A stretch of 64,000 nt of DNA, taken from Simmondsia chinensis. Lineage: Eukaryota > Streptophyta > Magnoliopsida > Caryophyllales > Simmondsiaceae. How positions within the stretch are numbered: the stretch's first letter is position 1; each line of letters opens with the position of its first letter. Under the pieces are notes generated by a model. It did not search any database and was not told the DNA's origin. It saw only the letters and a program-made list of their open reading frames with translations. Of the stretch, positions 32,525-43,368 are shown piece by piece. The position numbers and the translations under genes were made by a program. The DNA lies in contig JAGTTD010000010.1 of assembly GCA_018398585.1 (NCBI GenBank), positions 4,543,501-4,607,500 on the forward strand, in the 5' to 3' direction.

Positions 32525-32540
32525 AGCCAAGGTGAAAATT
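32525..32540 (+). other. Polypurine tract region of copia element 1
   Basis: AGCCAAGGTGAAAATT sits directly before the 3' LTR; element 2 has AAGGTGGAGGT in this place. This is where plus-strand DNA synthesis would be primed. Confidence 0.6.
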
Positions 32541-33178
32541 TGTTAGGTTATATCTCAAATTACTTGTTTTATTTTATATGGGGCTGCCGTGTGGTCACCG
32601 ATCGATCAGGAGGGAAAGCCGATGGATCGGGCGATTTAAGGAAAGGATTCGGAATTTTGGCAGTAAAGGGGCCGATCGATCAGCAGTGGCCGATCGATAG
32701 GGAGCCTTGTTGCGCCGGCCCTAATTATTTTCTATAAATAAGGGCTTAGGGTTTTCGGTTTAGGTGAGAGGTTTCTCCCATTCAGATCCAATCAAAGTGT
32801 GGTGAGCCGCCATTAAGAAAAAGAGGTGATTTCGTAATTCCTCCAAGATATTCGAGTGCTACGAGAGTTCAGAGGGAGTGATTGTAATTCTTCCATATAT
32901 CTCGTTTGGGAAGTGTCGTTGTAATTCTTCTGTTTAGTTAATAAAGAATCTCCATCTCCGCCCATAGTTTTCTCCCCTCTCGATTGTAGAGGGGTTTCCA
33001 CGTAAATATTGTGTGTTCTTATTTTGTTCTTTCTTTCTCCATATTTGTTTACTTCTCGTTTTGCGTGGGTCATATTATTTGAATCGAAATAAGTTATCAG
33101 GGTCCACGCTTCCGCATTAAGTTTTATTCCTAACAAATTGGTATCAGAGCATACTAGATTTGTTTAAGTTTCTTAACA
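32541..33178 (+). repeat. 3' LTR of copia element 1
   Basis: TGTTAGG ... CTTAACA, 638 bp, TATA box 32733-32740. It is followed by ATTAT at 33179-33183, matching GTTAT before the 5' LTR except for one base. Confidence 0.9.
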
Positions 33179-33183
33179 ATTAT

Positions 33184-34009
33184 ACTTATATTAATCCTCT
33201 ACTGAGCTCTATCTAGGATCATCTCCTCATTTAGGTAATTAAACTGATGATGTGACAATCAAAAGAATGATAGGCACAGTCATGTCATTCTTGGCCCTTT
33301 TTAAACATCACAGCACCATTATCGGTTCTATCTTAAAATATATTACCTTTCATTTTTATATAATAAACACTATATGTACATATTTTTTTCAAATATTACG
33401 GCTGTTTTTAAAATATCAATAGATTTTAGGAGTAAATGGTGACAAATGTGGTGATTGCGTTCCCAACAACAACTTGTTGTGTTTGTTGCATTTAGCTTTG
33501 TCTCTTTTTTATATGCATCATTCTTTGTATTACTCAAGCTTTCCACTAGTTCACATCTTGTTTGCCCTACACATGGCCTTACTTGATTGACAGCGACTTC
33601 TAATATATGATAGGTACTCGTTGGCTGTATCAGTATTTTCATCCATTACTGCTTAGAGAATCCTCGAAGATTAGTATCCACAAATATTATCAACTCCAGT
33701 ACTTCCCGTTCTCATACCCATTCAGGATGGTCACAACTACCACCATCTCAGATGCACTAACTTATTTACTTCTCTCTAAATCATCAACGCCATTTTGCCT
33801 GGACATTTCTCTCTACTCCCTCGGTGAGCTCTGGGGCGAGCCATGTTCAAAGTTGGGTAATCACTTGTCTAGCTTTGATTTAGACTTGGATTACAGATCT
33901 GTAATTGAGTTTGTTTTTTCTTGCCTTCTTATCTCTCTTTTTGTAAACTCTGTACACTAAAAGGATTTCCCTCTTCTCAATTATCAAAAAAAAATATATA
34001 TTTTTAGAA
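33184..34009. other. RTE 3' remnant and LINE-like tail, no gene
   Basis: 33187-33235 (CTCTACTGAGCTCTATCTAG, CATCTCCTCATTTAGG) matches the RTE 3' region at 9176-9230. 33780-33992 is a plus-strand T-rich stretch ending TTCTCAATTATC and an A run, like a LINE 3' tail. The open frame 33607-33960 across it has no family resemblance. Confidence 0.5.
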
Positions 34010-34360
34010 AAACTTACATATTAGTACTATAAGGTTTGATATATTAATTATTTAGTCTACAAATTTTGTGAAATAGATTTTTTGTCCAAAAGTATATTTA
34101 TATAATAAAGCCTAAATGATTATGTAAAAAAGGTGTAAAAGGCATTGGTAATCTGACAATCCCCTTGATGTTTCCCTTATTCTATACATGAACCACGATT
34201 TTGTAACACAACTCATGAGAAAGAATTTGATGAAGGGTTGATTTAATACTCTTGCATGCCATATTTTGGACTATTTTAATAAATAAACTTAAGTTTTAGA
34301 TTCACAAAATATTTAATAAAGTTTATAAAATGAAAAATTAATAGGCACCAAGCTTTGGTA
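34010..34360. mobile_element. MITE of the TTTAGTCTACAAA family
   Basis: Left arm GATATATTAATTATTTAGTC, TACAAATTTTGTGAAATAG; right arm ACAAAATATTTAATAAAG and TTATAAAATGAAAAATTAATAGG inverted. Relatives at 15943-16040 (half), 47243-47527 and 59711-60076. Confidence 0.6.
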
Positions 34361-34909
34361 ATAACGGTGATACACGTCAAGTAAGTATATTCTCACTTTA
34401 GTATTATTATTATTATTAGTATTATTATAAGGTCCAAGTGATAAGTTGTTACATTTGATGTAAGCTAGTTATTATTAATATTATTCAAGTGGCATAGATC
34501 GAAACAACTAAAAATGTACTATTTGCTGATGCATTTTGATATTTAAGTTTCGTTTATTGAGAATCTTTTAGAATTTAAAAAATTATCATCTAGATATTTT
34601 CGACCTAAATTGCATCTGTTCTCTCTCTCTCTCTTTTTTTTTAAAAAAAATTTGTGAGGAGGTAGGAAAAATTATTATTAACCAAAATATTACAGACAGT
34701 AACACATTAAAAAACTTCATCGAATTTCGCCCAAATATATATGTTAATTTAGCACAGTACTATGACAATATATATATGATAATTACAGACACTCTTTTAT
34801 GCCGAAAATTTTATGCATATGCCACATCCCTATTTTAATGGGAATCATAAAATTTTAAACCTCGTAATATTATATAATATATTTATATATATTAAAATAT
34901 TAAATTATA

Positions 34910-34941
<32 letters not shown>

Positions 34942-35149
34942 AGTTTATACCTTTGGAAAGGGACAAATAGTAGTCTTGTAATAGGATTAATGTTAGACTA
35001 GAGGTTGATATGATACCTCGGGAGTCAGGGTACTTGAATTTGTTTTTGTCATTACATATCTGAAATTGATTATAATTATGAATTATATAATATATGAATG
35101 GTGGCATGTGGAACAACATTTAATAAATGAAGGACATTCTTGCCTTTGT
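34361..35149. other. AT-rich DNA with TA microsatellite
   Basis: (TA)n at about 34908-34941 and shorter TA runs at 34735, 34768. No gene recognised; the short frames across the TA run are low complexity. Confidence 0.6.
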
Positions 35150-35290
35150 CAAGGCGTTCGTTTGTTTTCGTGTTATTTGTGGGCAGTCGATTATCTTGGA
35201 CGTTTTAGAGTTTTCTAGTTAGCTTTGATCCCTGCATTGCACCATCGTGGTTTCCCGAGCTTGTATTTAAGTTATCGAAAAAAAATAAAG
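35150..35290 (+). mobile_element. Possible LINE 3' tail
   Basis: T/G-rich stretch ending TTCCCGAGCTTGTATTTAAG, TTATCG and eight A. Similar in composition and terminus to other plus-strand LINE tails here, but no diagnostic motif. Confidence 0.4.
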
Positions 35291-35924
35291 GAGGTAGCTT
35301 GGATGTTTAGGCACTTTCACATCAGGAATTGTTTGGATTCATCTTGGAAAATTGTGACTTCTTGCAATTTCTCTATCACACCTTAAGAGTGTGTCAAAGT
35401 AAATGACTAAGGACAAATCTTAATTTTCATGTCACACTCATATCATGAACGGACGTTTTCTCTAGACTTGTTGCTCGAATCGTCTAATCAATGTCGTTTT
35501 CGTAACGTCTAGGGAGCAAAAGTAAGATAATGATCCTAATTAGATAATCTTTCTTGTTAATTTTACTAGAATGTCGACATTTTAGCCAGATGAAGATATT
35601 TTCTTTTAATAGTTAGATTGGTGATTTGCATCAATGTGTGGAGGACGTACACAATCCAACCGAAGTAGCTAAAAGAAAAGTGAAAAAGCTGAACAATATA
35701 AGATAAGGGTAAAAAAGATAGGGAACGAGTTAATTGATTGATTTAAGGTAGAACTTGATCAACACTAAAGGGCTAAAACGAGAAGCACCTAGGTTGACAC
35801 ATTCCCCAACCACTATAACATTGTTTCTTCTTTAATAATACGTGCTCTTCTAACCAGAAGAGATAATCAGGAATCTTTAATTGAATTAATTTAAGTTTAG
35901 TTAATTATAATATATATATCTATA

Positions 35925-36109
35925 ACTGGAATGAGAATAGAAGTTTGTGAGAATGTGAGAAAATTAAATCTACACCGTTGAATTTTAAATATGATTGATC
36001 AATGGTTTTAAGAGGCTTATCGTGTCAAGAGCCTTACCACCACCCAACGGTTACCACCACCACCAAACATCACAGCCACCTCCACCGCCACTCCTCCCTG
36101 CCACTGCCA

Positions 36110-36148
<39 letters not shown>

Positions 36149-36312
36149 CAAGTTGGGTGGCAGTGGTAGTGACCGTTTGGTGGCGGTGGTAGGGCTCCTG
36201 GAACGATGAGCCTCTTAGAACCATTAATCAATCTTACTTAAGGTCCAACGGTGTAATTTTAATTTTATCATATTTTCACAAAACTTTCATTCTCATTTCA
36301 GCCGTTCCCTAG
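35925..36312. mobile_element. Long inverted repeat around a CT microsatellite
   Basis: The left arm 35925-36095 (GGAATGAGAATAGAAGTTTG, ACACCGTTGAATTTTAAATA, GGTTTTAAGAGGC, CTTACCACCACC) pairs with the right arm 36155-36312 (GGTGGTAGGGCTCC, GCCTCTTAGAACC, GGTCCAACGGTGT, ACTTTCATTCTCATTTCAGC) at roughly 80% by eye. The loop holds (CT)15 at 36113-36143. The 65-codon frame through it is not a gene. Foldback or MITE; a target duplication is not clear. Confidence 0.75.
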
Positions 36313-36809
36313 ATACATATATATACACACAGACACTTTAGGTTCATTTGAATATAATTATGGCAACTAGCCCCATGGAAAGCTAATATAGTCCCTAGGC
36401 AAGATACTAAGTTTAATTTAGAGTAATTTAGAATGTATTTATGTTCATACAATACAATGCTTTCGAATCCCAGAAACTATTGCCTAAGAAAAACCCCCAA
36501 TAACTATAGGTCAGAACACCGACACGATTCATAAAATTTTGTTGGAAGTAGGTTGGCTAGCTGGGAGGTGTTTCCATGGTTGCGCGGCATAAAATTTGCA
36601 AATCTAAAGGGGCAGGTGGTCTAGGTTAAGGACGTAAGGAAGTTGTAAACAAAGCTTTTGTATGTAAGCTCGGATGCAAAGTGTTAAACAATTCGGGGAA
36701 CTAATGACTGCATACAGTAAACGGGAAATATCTGCAACAAGACTTTTTAAGTTATACCTCAAAACCCTGTGATTTGTGAGTTTGAAAGCAAAATTTGAGT
36801 TGACGACAT
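36313..36809. other. No recognised feature
   Basis: No ORF, repeat terminus or RNA gene recognised on either strand. Confidence 0.6.
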
Positions 36810-36820
36810 CTTATAATTAG

Positions 36821-37493
36821 AGGTGGCAATCGGGTCATTTGGGTCGGGTTTGGGTCAATTCGGGTTTACAATAAACTTGAGTCGAGTCGGGCTCGAGTCG
36901 ACCCATTCAAGCTCGGGTCACTTTCGATTTTTACCGGTACTCGGGTCAGATTAGGTCTGGGTCAAGTTATTTTGGATTCAGGTCACTTTAATTTTGAGTG
37001 GTATTTGGTTCAGGTCAATCTTAGGTCAGGTTGTACAGGTTTCAGGTCTTCATAATCCTACTATTTAGTGCCTTGGTGGTATGAACCAGTTATAAATGTC
37101 TAAATTACATCAAATAATTTATATTTTTACCAATATATTTATTATATTATTAATATAGATGCTCAATAATATGTTATGAAGTTCAATTGTACTTCTGACA
37201 ACTAATAATTATTATTGAATTTAAAGACCTTGGGTAAATTTGACTTTCAGGTTGGGTTGGATTCGGGTTCACGTTAGTTTGGGTCGAGTTGGTTCAGGTT
37301 AATGGTGGGTCGGGTCAGGTCAAATAGGTATCGGGTTATTTTCAGCTCAGGCAATGAACGAGTCGGGCTAGTTACAGGTCGAGTCATTTTAGTTTTGGGT
37401 TCAATTATTTATGACGTATTTATGGTTCAGGTCGGGTCGGTTTACGGGTTTTTCAGGTCGATTTTTCTGGTCGGGTTGAATTTGCCACCTCTA
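36821..37493 (+). mobile_element. GGTCGGGTT-rich element with 11-bp TSD
   Basis: Exact direct repeat CTTATAATTAG at 36810-36820 and 37494-37504. Termini (AG)AGGTGGCAAT and TTGCCACCTCT are inverted. G/T-rich flanks (GGTCGGGT words) surround an AT-rich core with ATAATATGTTATGAAGTTCA. The second copy, in reverse, is 60105-60769. The duplication length fits a Mutator-type element. The 74-codon frame at 37302 lies in the word repeat and is not a gene. Confidence 0.8.
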
Positions 37494-37624
37494 CTTATAA
37501 TTAGAAGGGCATTGGTTGGCCGGTGAGAGATGGTATACATATTTCCTTCCATTATAATTTCTGGTGTTCTTTTATCCCCTTGTCGAATTAGTTGAAGATT
37601 CACACTACACTACATTCGGAAGAG

Positions 37625-37800
37625 CATTAATATGAGTTTTATGATGTTTATATTGAGGCAGATAGTCTGCTCCTTATAAGTTACAGTGATTTATAAGGAG
37701 TCCAAATATCCTTGACAGATTAGGACTATTAGTGAATTATCTGCTAAATGCTTTTTAAGTTTGACATTATTCAAGTTTAATCAGATTTCAAATCAAATGA
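37625..37800 (+). pseudogene. LINE RNase H-like fragment
   Basis: VYIEADSLLLIS followed by VIYKESKYP, stop (TGA for Trp), QIRTISEL: the IExDSxxL ... kesxxPWxIxxI pattern of plant LINE-type RNase H-like domains. Short and decayed. Confidence 0.45.
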
Positions 37801-37874
37801 CAAATGCATACCAAGGGAGTATAGAATCATTACAGTTAAAATCTATACCTATTTTGTCACTCATAATACTTGAT

Positions 37875-38701
37875 TGTAGGATATTATTTATCGCAAAATT
37901 AATATTAATTTGATATGATTTAGATTTGATTTAGGAGATACTTGATTGAGATTAGGTTACCTAAATAAGTTTGATTTGAATTGATGTTTTAAATTAGATT
38001 AGATTTAGGTAACTTAATTATAAATAGAGGTTAGCAGTTACTAGTTTAGAGGAGGAGAAAAAGTGAGAGAAAAAGTGAGAAAAGATGTGAAAGTTATAGG
38101 GTTTTGTAACGGGATGCTCAGGGTGGGGCACCCGGGCAAGGGGAGAGATTGAGAGGAATGTTGATTGAGAAGCGTTGATGAGAGTTCGTAGCATTCTCTT
38201 TCTAAAGCTACGTGTTGGAGAGTTGGTGGCTCCCCATGAAAAAGCTACATATTGAAGAGGGTTGGTGACTTGCCGTGCAGTAGTTACACTTTGAGAGGGT
38301 TGGTGGCTCGCCGTGCAGAAACTACATTGAAGAGGGTTGGTGATTCACCATGCAGTAGTTACACTTTGAGAGAGTTGGTGGCTTGCTGTGCAGAAGCTAC
38401 ATTGAAGAGGGTTAGTGACTCGTCGTGCAGCAGTTACACTTGGAGAGGGTTTGTAACTTACCGTACAATAGTCACATTGATGATGATTGATTGTTGCTGA
38501 TAATTATTGTATATGGGGCTGGGGGTTATAATTAGAGATTGCAATCCTTGATTTTACAGTGGATTGAAGCACCCATTGGGTCCCGTAGTTTTTTCTTCTA
38601 GTTGAGAGAAGGTTTCCATGTAAATACTGATGTGTTGATTTTGTTATTATTTCGATAATTTTTCACTTCCGTTGTATTTGAATTAGGTGATTTTCCCAAC
38701 A
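37875..38701 (+). repeat. Solo LTR, 827 bp, with internal minisatellite
   Basis: TGTAGGATATT ... TTTTCCCAACA with 5-bp flanks TTGAT (37870-37874) and TTGAC (38702-38706). TATAAATAGAGG at 38019. Near the end, GTCCCGTAGTTTTTTC then GGTTTCCATGTAAATACTG mirrors the R/U5 region of the copia LTRs at 30111 and 53498. No primer site or coding region follows, so it is a solo LTR left by recombination. Confidence 0.75.
38208..38480 (+). repeat. 37-bp minisatellite in the transcribed part of the solo LTR
   Basis: Seven or so units alternating ATTGAAGAGGGTTGGTGACT + GCCGTGCAGTAGTTAC and ACTTTGAGAGGGTTGGTGGC + GCCGTGCAGAAACTAC. It lies about 190 bp downstream of the TATA box. The repetitive peptide encoded by 38252-38500 is a by-product. 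Confidence 0.85.
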
Positions 38702-39514
38702 TTGACAAGCACCCTTCTACTATTCTATTGCATAGTTACAAAGAAACAAAGCCAGTAGTGTTTAAATTCGAGTCACATCATCATGATATATAATAATGTC
38801 AAAATTTTGAAAAAGCAAAACGGCCATAACAATATCATTTATTATGGGGGTGGCATGAATGATGCATTAAGTTCCATATGTTTGCAGCCATCACCATATA
38901 ATATATATATATTATATTATATGATTTTAAATGCAGATTCGGTGGTTTCATTGATAATGTCACCTATGTCACATGCATCCTTTCATCTCCATTTATTTTT
39001 TACTTTCTTTATTATCAAATGCTAATTAGATGTATTCAATTTGATTACTATATTTTGCGGGTCAAATCATATGGTAGAATATTATTATGAGTTTCAGATT
39101 CAGATCACCTAACTCTTGTGCTTCTCGGCCTCATCGACTTCCTCCGCCACCGCATCTATGATGACCATTTTTTTCTAAAATGTGTTCCCAATTGTGAACC
39201 ATAGGCAAAGCTGATCATTTTATCCAACTTTGATCATGTTGTGTTTCTAGATTGGGATTCTCGCTATTGTACTTTTTGAAGAGCACTTTTTTTTCTTATG
39301 AAGAACCTTTTTTTTGTAATTATCAAAATATATATATATATTAGGTTATAAAAAACTAATATTAAGAGCTTGTTTAATATCATTTTCTTTCCAAATCTCT
39401 TGGTTTTTTAGATTGTATTTGGTTATTGGAAAATTCAAAGGAAAGAACCAAAAAAATTGAAAGAAAATGCTTTATTCTATAAATTCAAAATTGAATTGAA
39501 CATCAAATGCACCC
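38702..39514. other. No recognised gene
   Basis: AT-rich with TA runs (38896, 39327). 39118-39170 (CTCGGCCTCATCGACTTCC) looks faintly coding but I cannot assign it. Confidence 0.5.
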
Positions 39515-40080
39515 TTCGGGACCTTAAAGGCACTCTTGACTATGGCATCTTTATCCTACCTGGGACGTGTAATGATTGGGATGGTTGTGTTGATAGTAGA
39601 AGATCTATCACTCACTATGTTGTGCTCTAGGGTCCAAAACTCGTATCATGGCAATCTAAAAAACAAGACTGGCTCCAAGTCCACCACAAAATCTAAGTGT
39701 CGAGCAAGTGCACAAGGATTGCAAAGAATAATTGGGATTTCATATCTTATATGTGACTTTGATATTCGTTATTCTGCACCTGTTATAATTTATTATGATA
39801 ACATCTCAGCCACCTATCCATATGCAAATACCATCTCTAGTGATCCAACTAAACATATGCATGTTGATTTTCACCTTGTTCATCAAAAGTTTCTAAAAAG
39901 GCGATCTCAGGGTTCGATATATTTCTACTACCAAATAAATTACCGATATCTGCACCAAATGATTATCTACAAATAGCTTTCTCTATCTTAAGCTACTCAT
40001 ATTGAGGGACCCCACTTGGATTTATATGTAACTCTGTGGGGTAGGACCTAAACACCTAGTTTAATTTAATGACATATTCG
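39515..40080 (+). pseudogene. Copia RNase H domain fragment
   Basis: RDLKGTLDYGIF at 39519 is the copia RYLKGTxxyGi motif. It is followed, in shifted frames, by CVDSRRSITHYVVL, GPKLVSWQSKKQ, then ISYLICDFDIRYSAPVIIYY and DNISATYPYAN, with the catalytic-region sDN-type motif and TKHMHVDFHLVHQK. Several frameshifts and stops. No LTR nearby, so this is an isolated 3' fragment of an ordinary copia element. Confidence 0.75.
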
Positions 40081-40174
40081 ATACATCCTTGGTTTGTAAC
40101 TCTTTTCAATTAATTCAATTGATTTTTTTTATTTTTTTTTACATAAATAACTCTTTTTTTTTTTTTTTTTGACA

Positions 40175-40330
40175 TGATGACACGCTCCTCAAGTTGGGGG
40201 TCCTCGGAAACGGCCTCTCTTTAGGGTAGCATCCTAAAAGGTGAAAGCTGCATACATCTACCCCTTCCAAAAAAAAAACTCTCTACTCAAGTGGGAGCCC
40301 TTATGACATTGAGACTGTTGTTGTATAAAT
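40175..40330 (+). mobile_element. Au-like SINE
   Basis: Plus strand CTCAAGTTGGGGGTCCTCGG, AACGGCCTCTCTTTAGGGTA, GCTGCATACATCTACCCC, an A-rich interruption at 40270, AAGTGGGAGCCC, GACATTGAGACTGTTGTTG. Begins exactly where the 5S head would end in the composite copies. Confidence 0.8.
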
Positions 40331-40619
40331 AACTCATTTTTTAAAAGTAATAAGTCTATATTATATATATTTGGTAATATATAATAGGGTGCTTTATTGG
40401 TATCAATAGTTGTCCTTATTTTCCTGACGGGTAGCTTTCATTATATGTGAGCACCACAGTCATGTCATGTGTGATTTCACTTGTCAAGCCAAGCCAAGCC
40501 AAGCTGCCATCTAACCATGTTCATGAAATAGTCCTTTAATACCCTTTAAAAAATTATTATTATTATTTAATATTATTTTATTAAATTTAAGATTTTATCA
40601 TAATACACCGGAATAGAAA

Positions 40620-40745
40620 TAGGACAGACCAAAAAAAAGTTGGTTGGAAACAATTAGACGTGACATTACTCATCTAAACCTAACTGAAGAAATGGATGTG
40701 GATAGAGCAAAGTGCTTGCTTAAAATACATGTAGCAGACCTGCCT
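40620..40745 (+). pseudogene. RTE-type LINE C-terminus
   Basis: SWLETIRRDITHLNLTEEMD then VDRAKCLLKIHVADL, the W...vrkDl..l.l....alDRxxWRxxIHVADP end of plant RTE-type reverse transcriptases (Trp replaced by Cys-Leu here). Only this tail remains. Confidence 0.6.
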
Positions 40746-41051
40746 ATTTGTATTAGACATCGCCCCTACAATTGTATGTTTGTTATTGTTACTGCTACAT
40801 TTAACTTGAGTAGTGGCTTGAGTAATGCATGTTTGCATTAGACATGCTTGTTATTATTTGACATAATAATATGACGGAGAATGGCTTTTTTGAGGCACTG
40901 GGTTGTTTGTGCTTTCACTTGTCTTATATACATAACTTGTGTTTATCATATATCTACACCTTTACTAAATCAACAGCTTAACTACACCAAAGATGGCATA
41001 AATATTGCTTTTTTCTTTTGATAAATTAGCATAAATATTGATTACACATAA

Positions 41052-41267
41052 GCATTGGATCCCATTAGTACTTCGAAGTTAAGCGTGCTTGGGCAAGAGT
41101 AGTACCAAGATGGGAGACCTCCTGGGAAGTCCTTGTGTTGCATCCCTCAAGTTGGGGGTTCTCAAAAACAACATCTCTTTAGGGTAGCACCCTGAAGGAG
41201 AAAGGTTGCGTATATCTATCTCCCAGACCCTGCTTAAGCGGGAGCTCTTGGGCACTAGGAATGTTGC
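41052..41267 (+). mobile_element. SINE with 5S rRNA head and Au-like body, best copy
   Basis: 41052-41146 matches plant 5S rRNA from the GGATCCCAT region to its 3' end: ACTTCGAAGTTAAGCGTGCT, TGGGCAAGAGTAGTACCAAG, ATGGGAGACCTCCTGGGAAG, TCCTTGTGTTGCATCCC. The Au-like body starts at the next base: TCAAGTTGGGGGTTCTC, AAAGGTTGCGTATATCTATC, CCAGACCCTGCTTAAGCGGG, GGGCACTAGGAATGTTGC. The first roughly 25 bases of 5S are replaced. The internal polymerase III promoter of 5S (box A, intermediate element, box C) is retained, so transcription could start upstream of the head. Confidence 0.85.
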
Positions 41268-41661
41268 TTTTTTGCTTTTATTGATTATTGAGTATCTCCA
41301 AACGATTATATTTTAGTGACATATACCTAATATTTCTATCTCTTGAAAGGATAAGGGAAGACTATATATATATATATATATATAGAGTAAATCCGAGACA
41401 TTGATCTCACCCCTCTTATAAGAGTTATTGCTTATATAAAATGAGCAGTGAATTGCCAAGAAAGAAATAGAGAAAAATAAATTGTCAAGTGCTTTTTGAG
41501 AAACCAACTTGCACCCTCAATTGGGTTGTTATTAGTACTTTTATTGTGAGTAATGAATAAAGATATAAATAGGTGAGAAAATGGACAAGAACATTCGTCT
41601 CCTTCTCTTTACTCTCATAATAACTGGCCCTCTCCTTTACACCTTCACTGCATCGATTATT

Positions 41662-41839
41662 TAAAAAAACAAAAATGAGAAGCACACATAATGCTGTGAT
41701 CCTCTCGTATATTTATAGAACTTATAATGGGCTTTACATCATATATAAAGCCGGCCAATTGTGCTCAGTTACATATACAAAACAGGCCAATTGAGCTCAG
41801 TTACTTATAGTAATAACACCTATATAATATAGTTTAATA
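41662..41839 (-). repeat. 3' LTR of the short-LTR copia element
   Basis: 178 bp, matching 43759-43931 (ATGAGAAGCACACATAATGC, CTCGTATATTTATAGAACTT, GTAATAACACCTATATAATA). Outside it TTATT (41657-41661) against TTATC after the other LTR. The polypurine tract (complement TTGAGGGGGGA, 41841-41851) lies just inside. Confidence 0.8.
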
Positions 41840-43368
41840 TCCCCCCTCAATTGAAGCAGGAGGTAAACAAATGCAAAAGTTGGATCTAAATAGCAGAAAA
41901 AGAGTGCGCGAAGCAAACTTATGAGACGTGGTGGCACTCAGATTGGGATAGCAGGTACTACCAAAAACCCGAAGATGATCGTAATTAATTTGCTTCTTAT
42001 ACAAATGTTGAAAGAGGATCTTTTTCTTAATAGAAGTGGACAGTAGAAGGTTGATCATATGAGCTGTAACAGAAACTGCTTCGACCCAAAATTCCAAAGG
42101 CATGCATGCTTGAAACAAGAGAGAATGCATCATGTTACCAATAGTATGATGCATGCGTTCAGCTTTTCCATTCCGTTGGGAGGTGTAAGGGCAGGAAACC
42201 CTACTGAGAATGCCCCTTTGCATAAAAAGACTATTAAAGTCACGGTTGATATATTCAGGGCCATTATCACATCGAAAATGTTTGATATCCACACCAAATT
42301 GATTCAACACAAGATTACGAAATTGAACAAACAGGTCAAAAACCTCAGATTTAACACGCATAGGATAAATCCACACAAAATGAGAATAATCATCCAATAA
42401 TAACAAATAATACTTAAAACCACTGAAACTGATAATAGGTGATGTCCTTACATCAGAATGAACAATATCGAAATGACGCATAGTACTAGTGACAGACTTT
42501 GAAAAGGTAAATGACTATGCTTACCGAGTTGGCAAGCATGACACAAATTGGACTCGGAAGAACTCGAACAAGAAATAAATTTTTGTTTGACTAAAGTGGA
42601 CAAGACTGGCTCCCCGGGATGGCCAAGTCGACGATGCCAAAGAGATTGTGTGTTTTTGGAAGCAACTAGGGAAACATGTGGGGCGGATGCCACGGGCTGC
42701 ATGGGTTGACCAAGTTGACTGACTGTGTTTGGTTTGGGAACAGCAAAAAGAGGCCCTAAGCTAGCACAACGAATAATGAGGGACATCGTCTTAGCATTTT
42801 TAATGGAGAAACCACCCGAGTGAAATTTTAAAAGGCAACAATTATCTTTACAGAATTGACGAACAGAGATTAAATTAGTGGAAAGACCAGGAACATAAAG
42901 GACATTATGCAAATTGAAGGGACCAACAGGTGTAAGAAGAGAACCAGATCCAATCCCAGCAATCGATAAACAAGCGCCATTACCAACTAATATTTTATTA
43001 TAACCATGATAAGGACGAAGAGACGTTAGCAAACTGGGGTTATTAGTCATATGATACGGTGCACCACTATCCATTATCCAAGGAAAATCAGTCAAAGGAG
43101 TAGAATAAGCAGTAAGAGATTGAAAATTGGTTTGAGGAGATGCAAACCCTGAATAGAAATTAGAACCAGTGGCATAAGTATTAATTGAAGGATGAAAAAG
43201 TTGTGGATATAACATATTCTCACCATAAACAGGAGCACTGAAGAAAGTAGGAACACCAAAGAAAGGTAGGCCAAGTTGGAAAGCAGAACCAATCATTGGG
43301 TTGAGCATAATCAACAACAACCACCTCTGAGAAATTAAATAAGCAGTCACAGGCAAAAACAGAATCAA
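41840..43368 (-). pseudogene. Copia protease and integrase of the short-LTR element
   Basis: 43368-42448 has the protease motif WIMDSG (residues 97-102 of that frame), then the integrase zinc-binding HX4H (LWHRRLGH) and CX2C (CHAC). After a one-base slip near 42481, frame 42481-41834 has the integrase core with D10 (IVHSDV), D72 (CDNGPEY) and E108 (GKAER), exactly D-D-35-E. Shortly after HLRVFGSTCYPNLSATT the sequence jumps to the polypurine tract, so reverse transcriptase and RNase H are gone. Gag is also missing, leaving under 400 bp between primer site and protease. All catalytic residues of protease and integrase remain. Confidence 0.85.

Noticed and set aside
35995..36192. Proline/serine-rich secreted-like protein
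   Set aside because: Translation of an inverted-repeat arm and a CT microsatellite.
37302..37526. Glycine/valine-rich 74-codon ORF, and its counterpart at 60614-60838
   Set aside because: Both are translations of the GGTCGGGTT word repeat in a MITE.
38252..38500. Repetitive 82-codon protein
   Set aside because: Produced by the 37-bp minisatellite of the solo LTR; unit length is not a multiple of three overall and no start context or homology supports it.
41052..41146. A functional 5S rRNA gene
   Set aside because: The first roughly 25 bases are replaced, there is no spacer or terminator T run after GCATCCC, and the segment is fused to a SINE body in all four composites.
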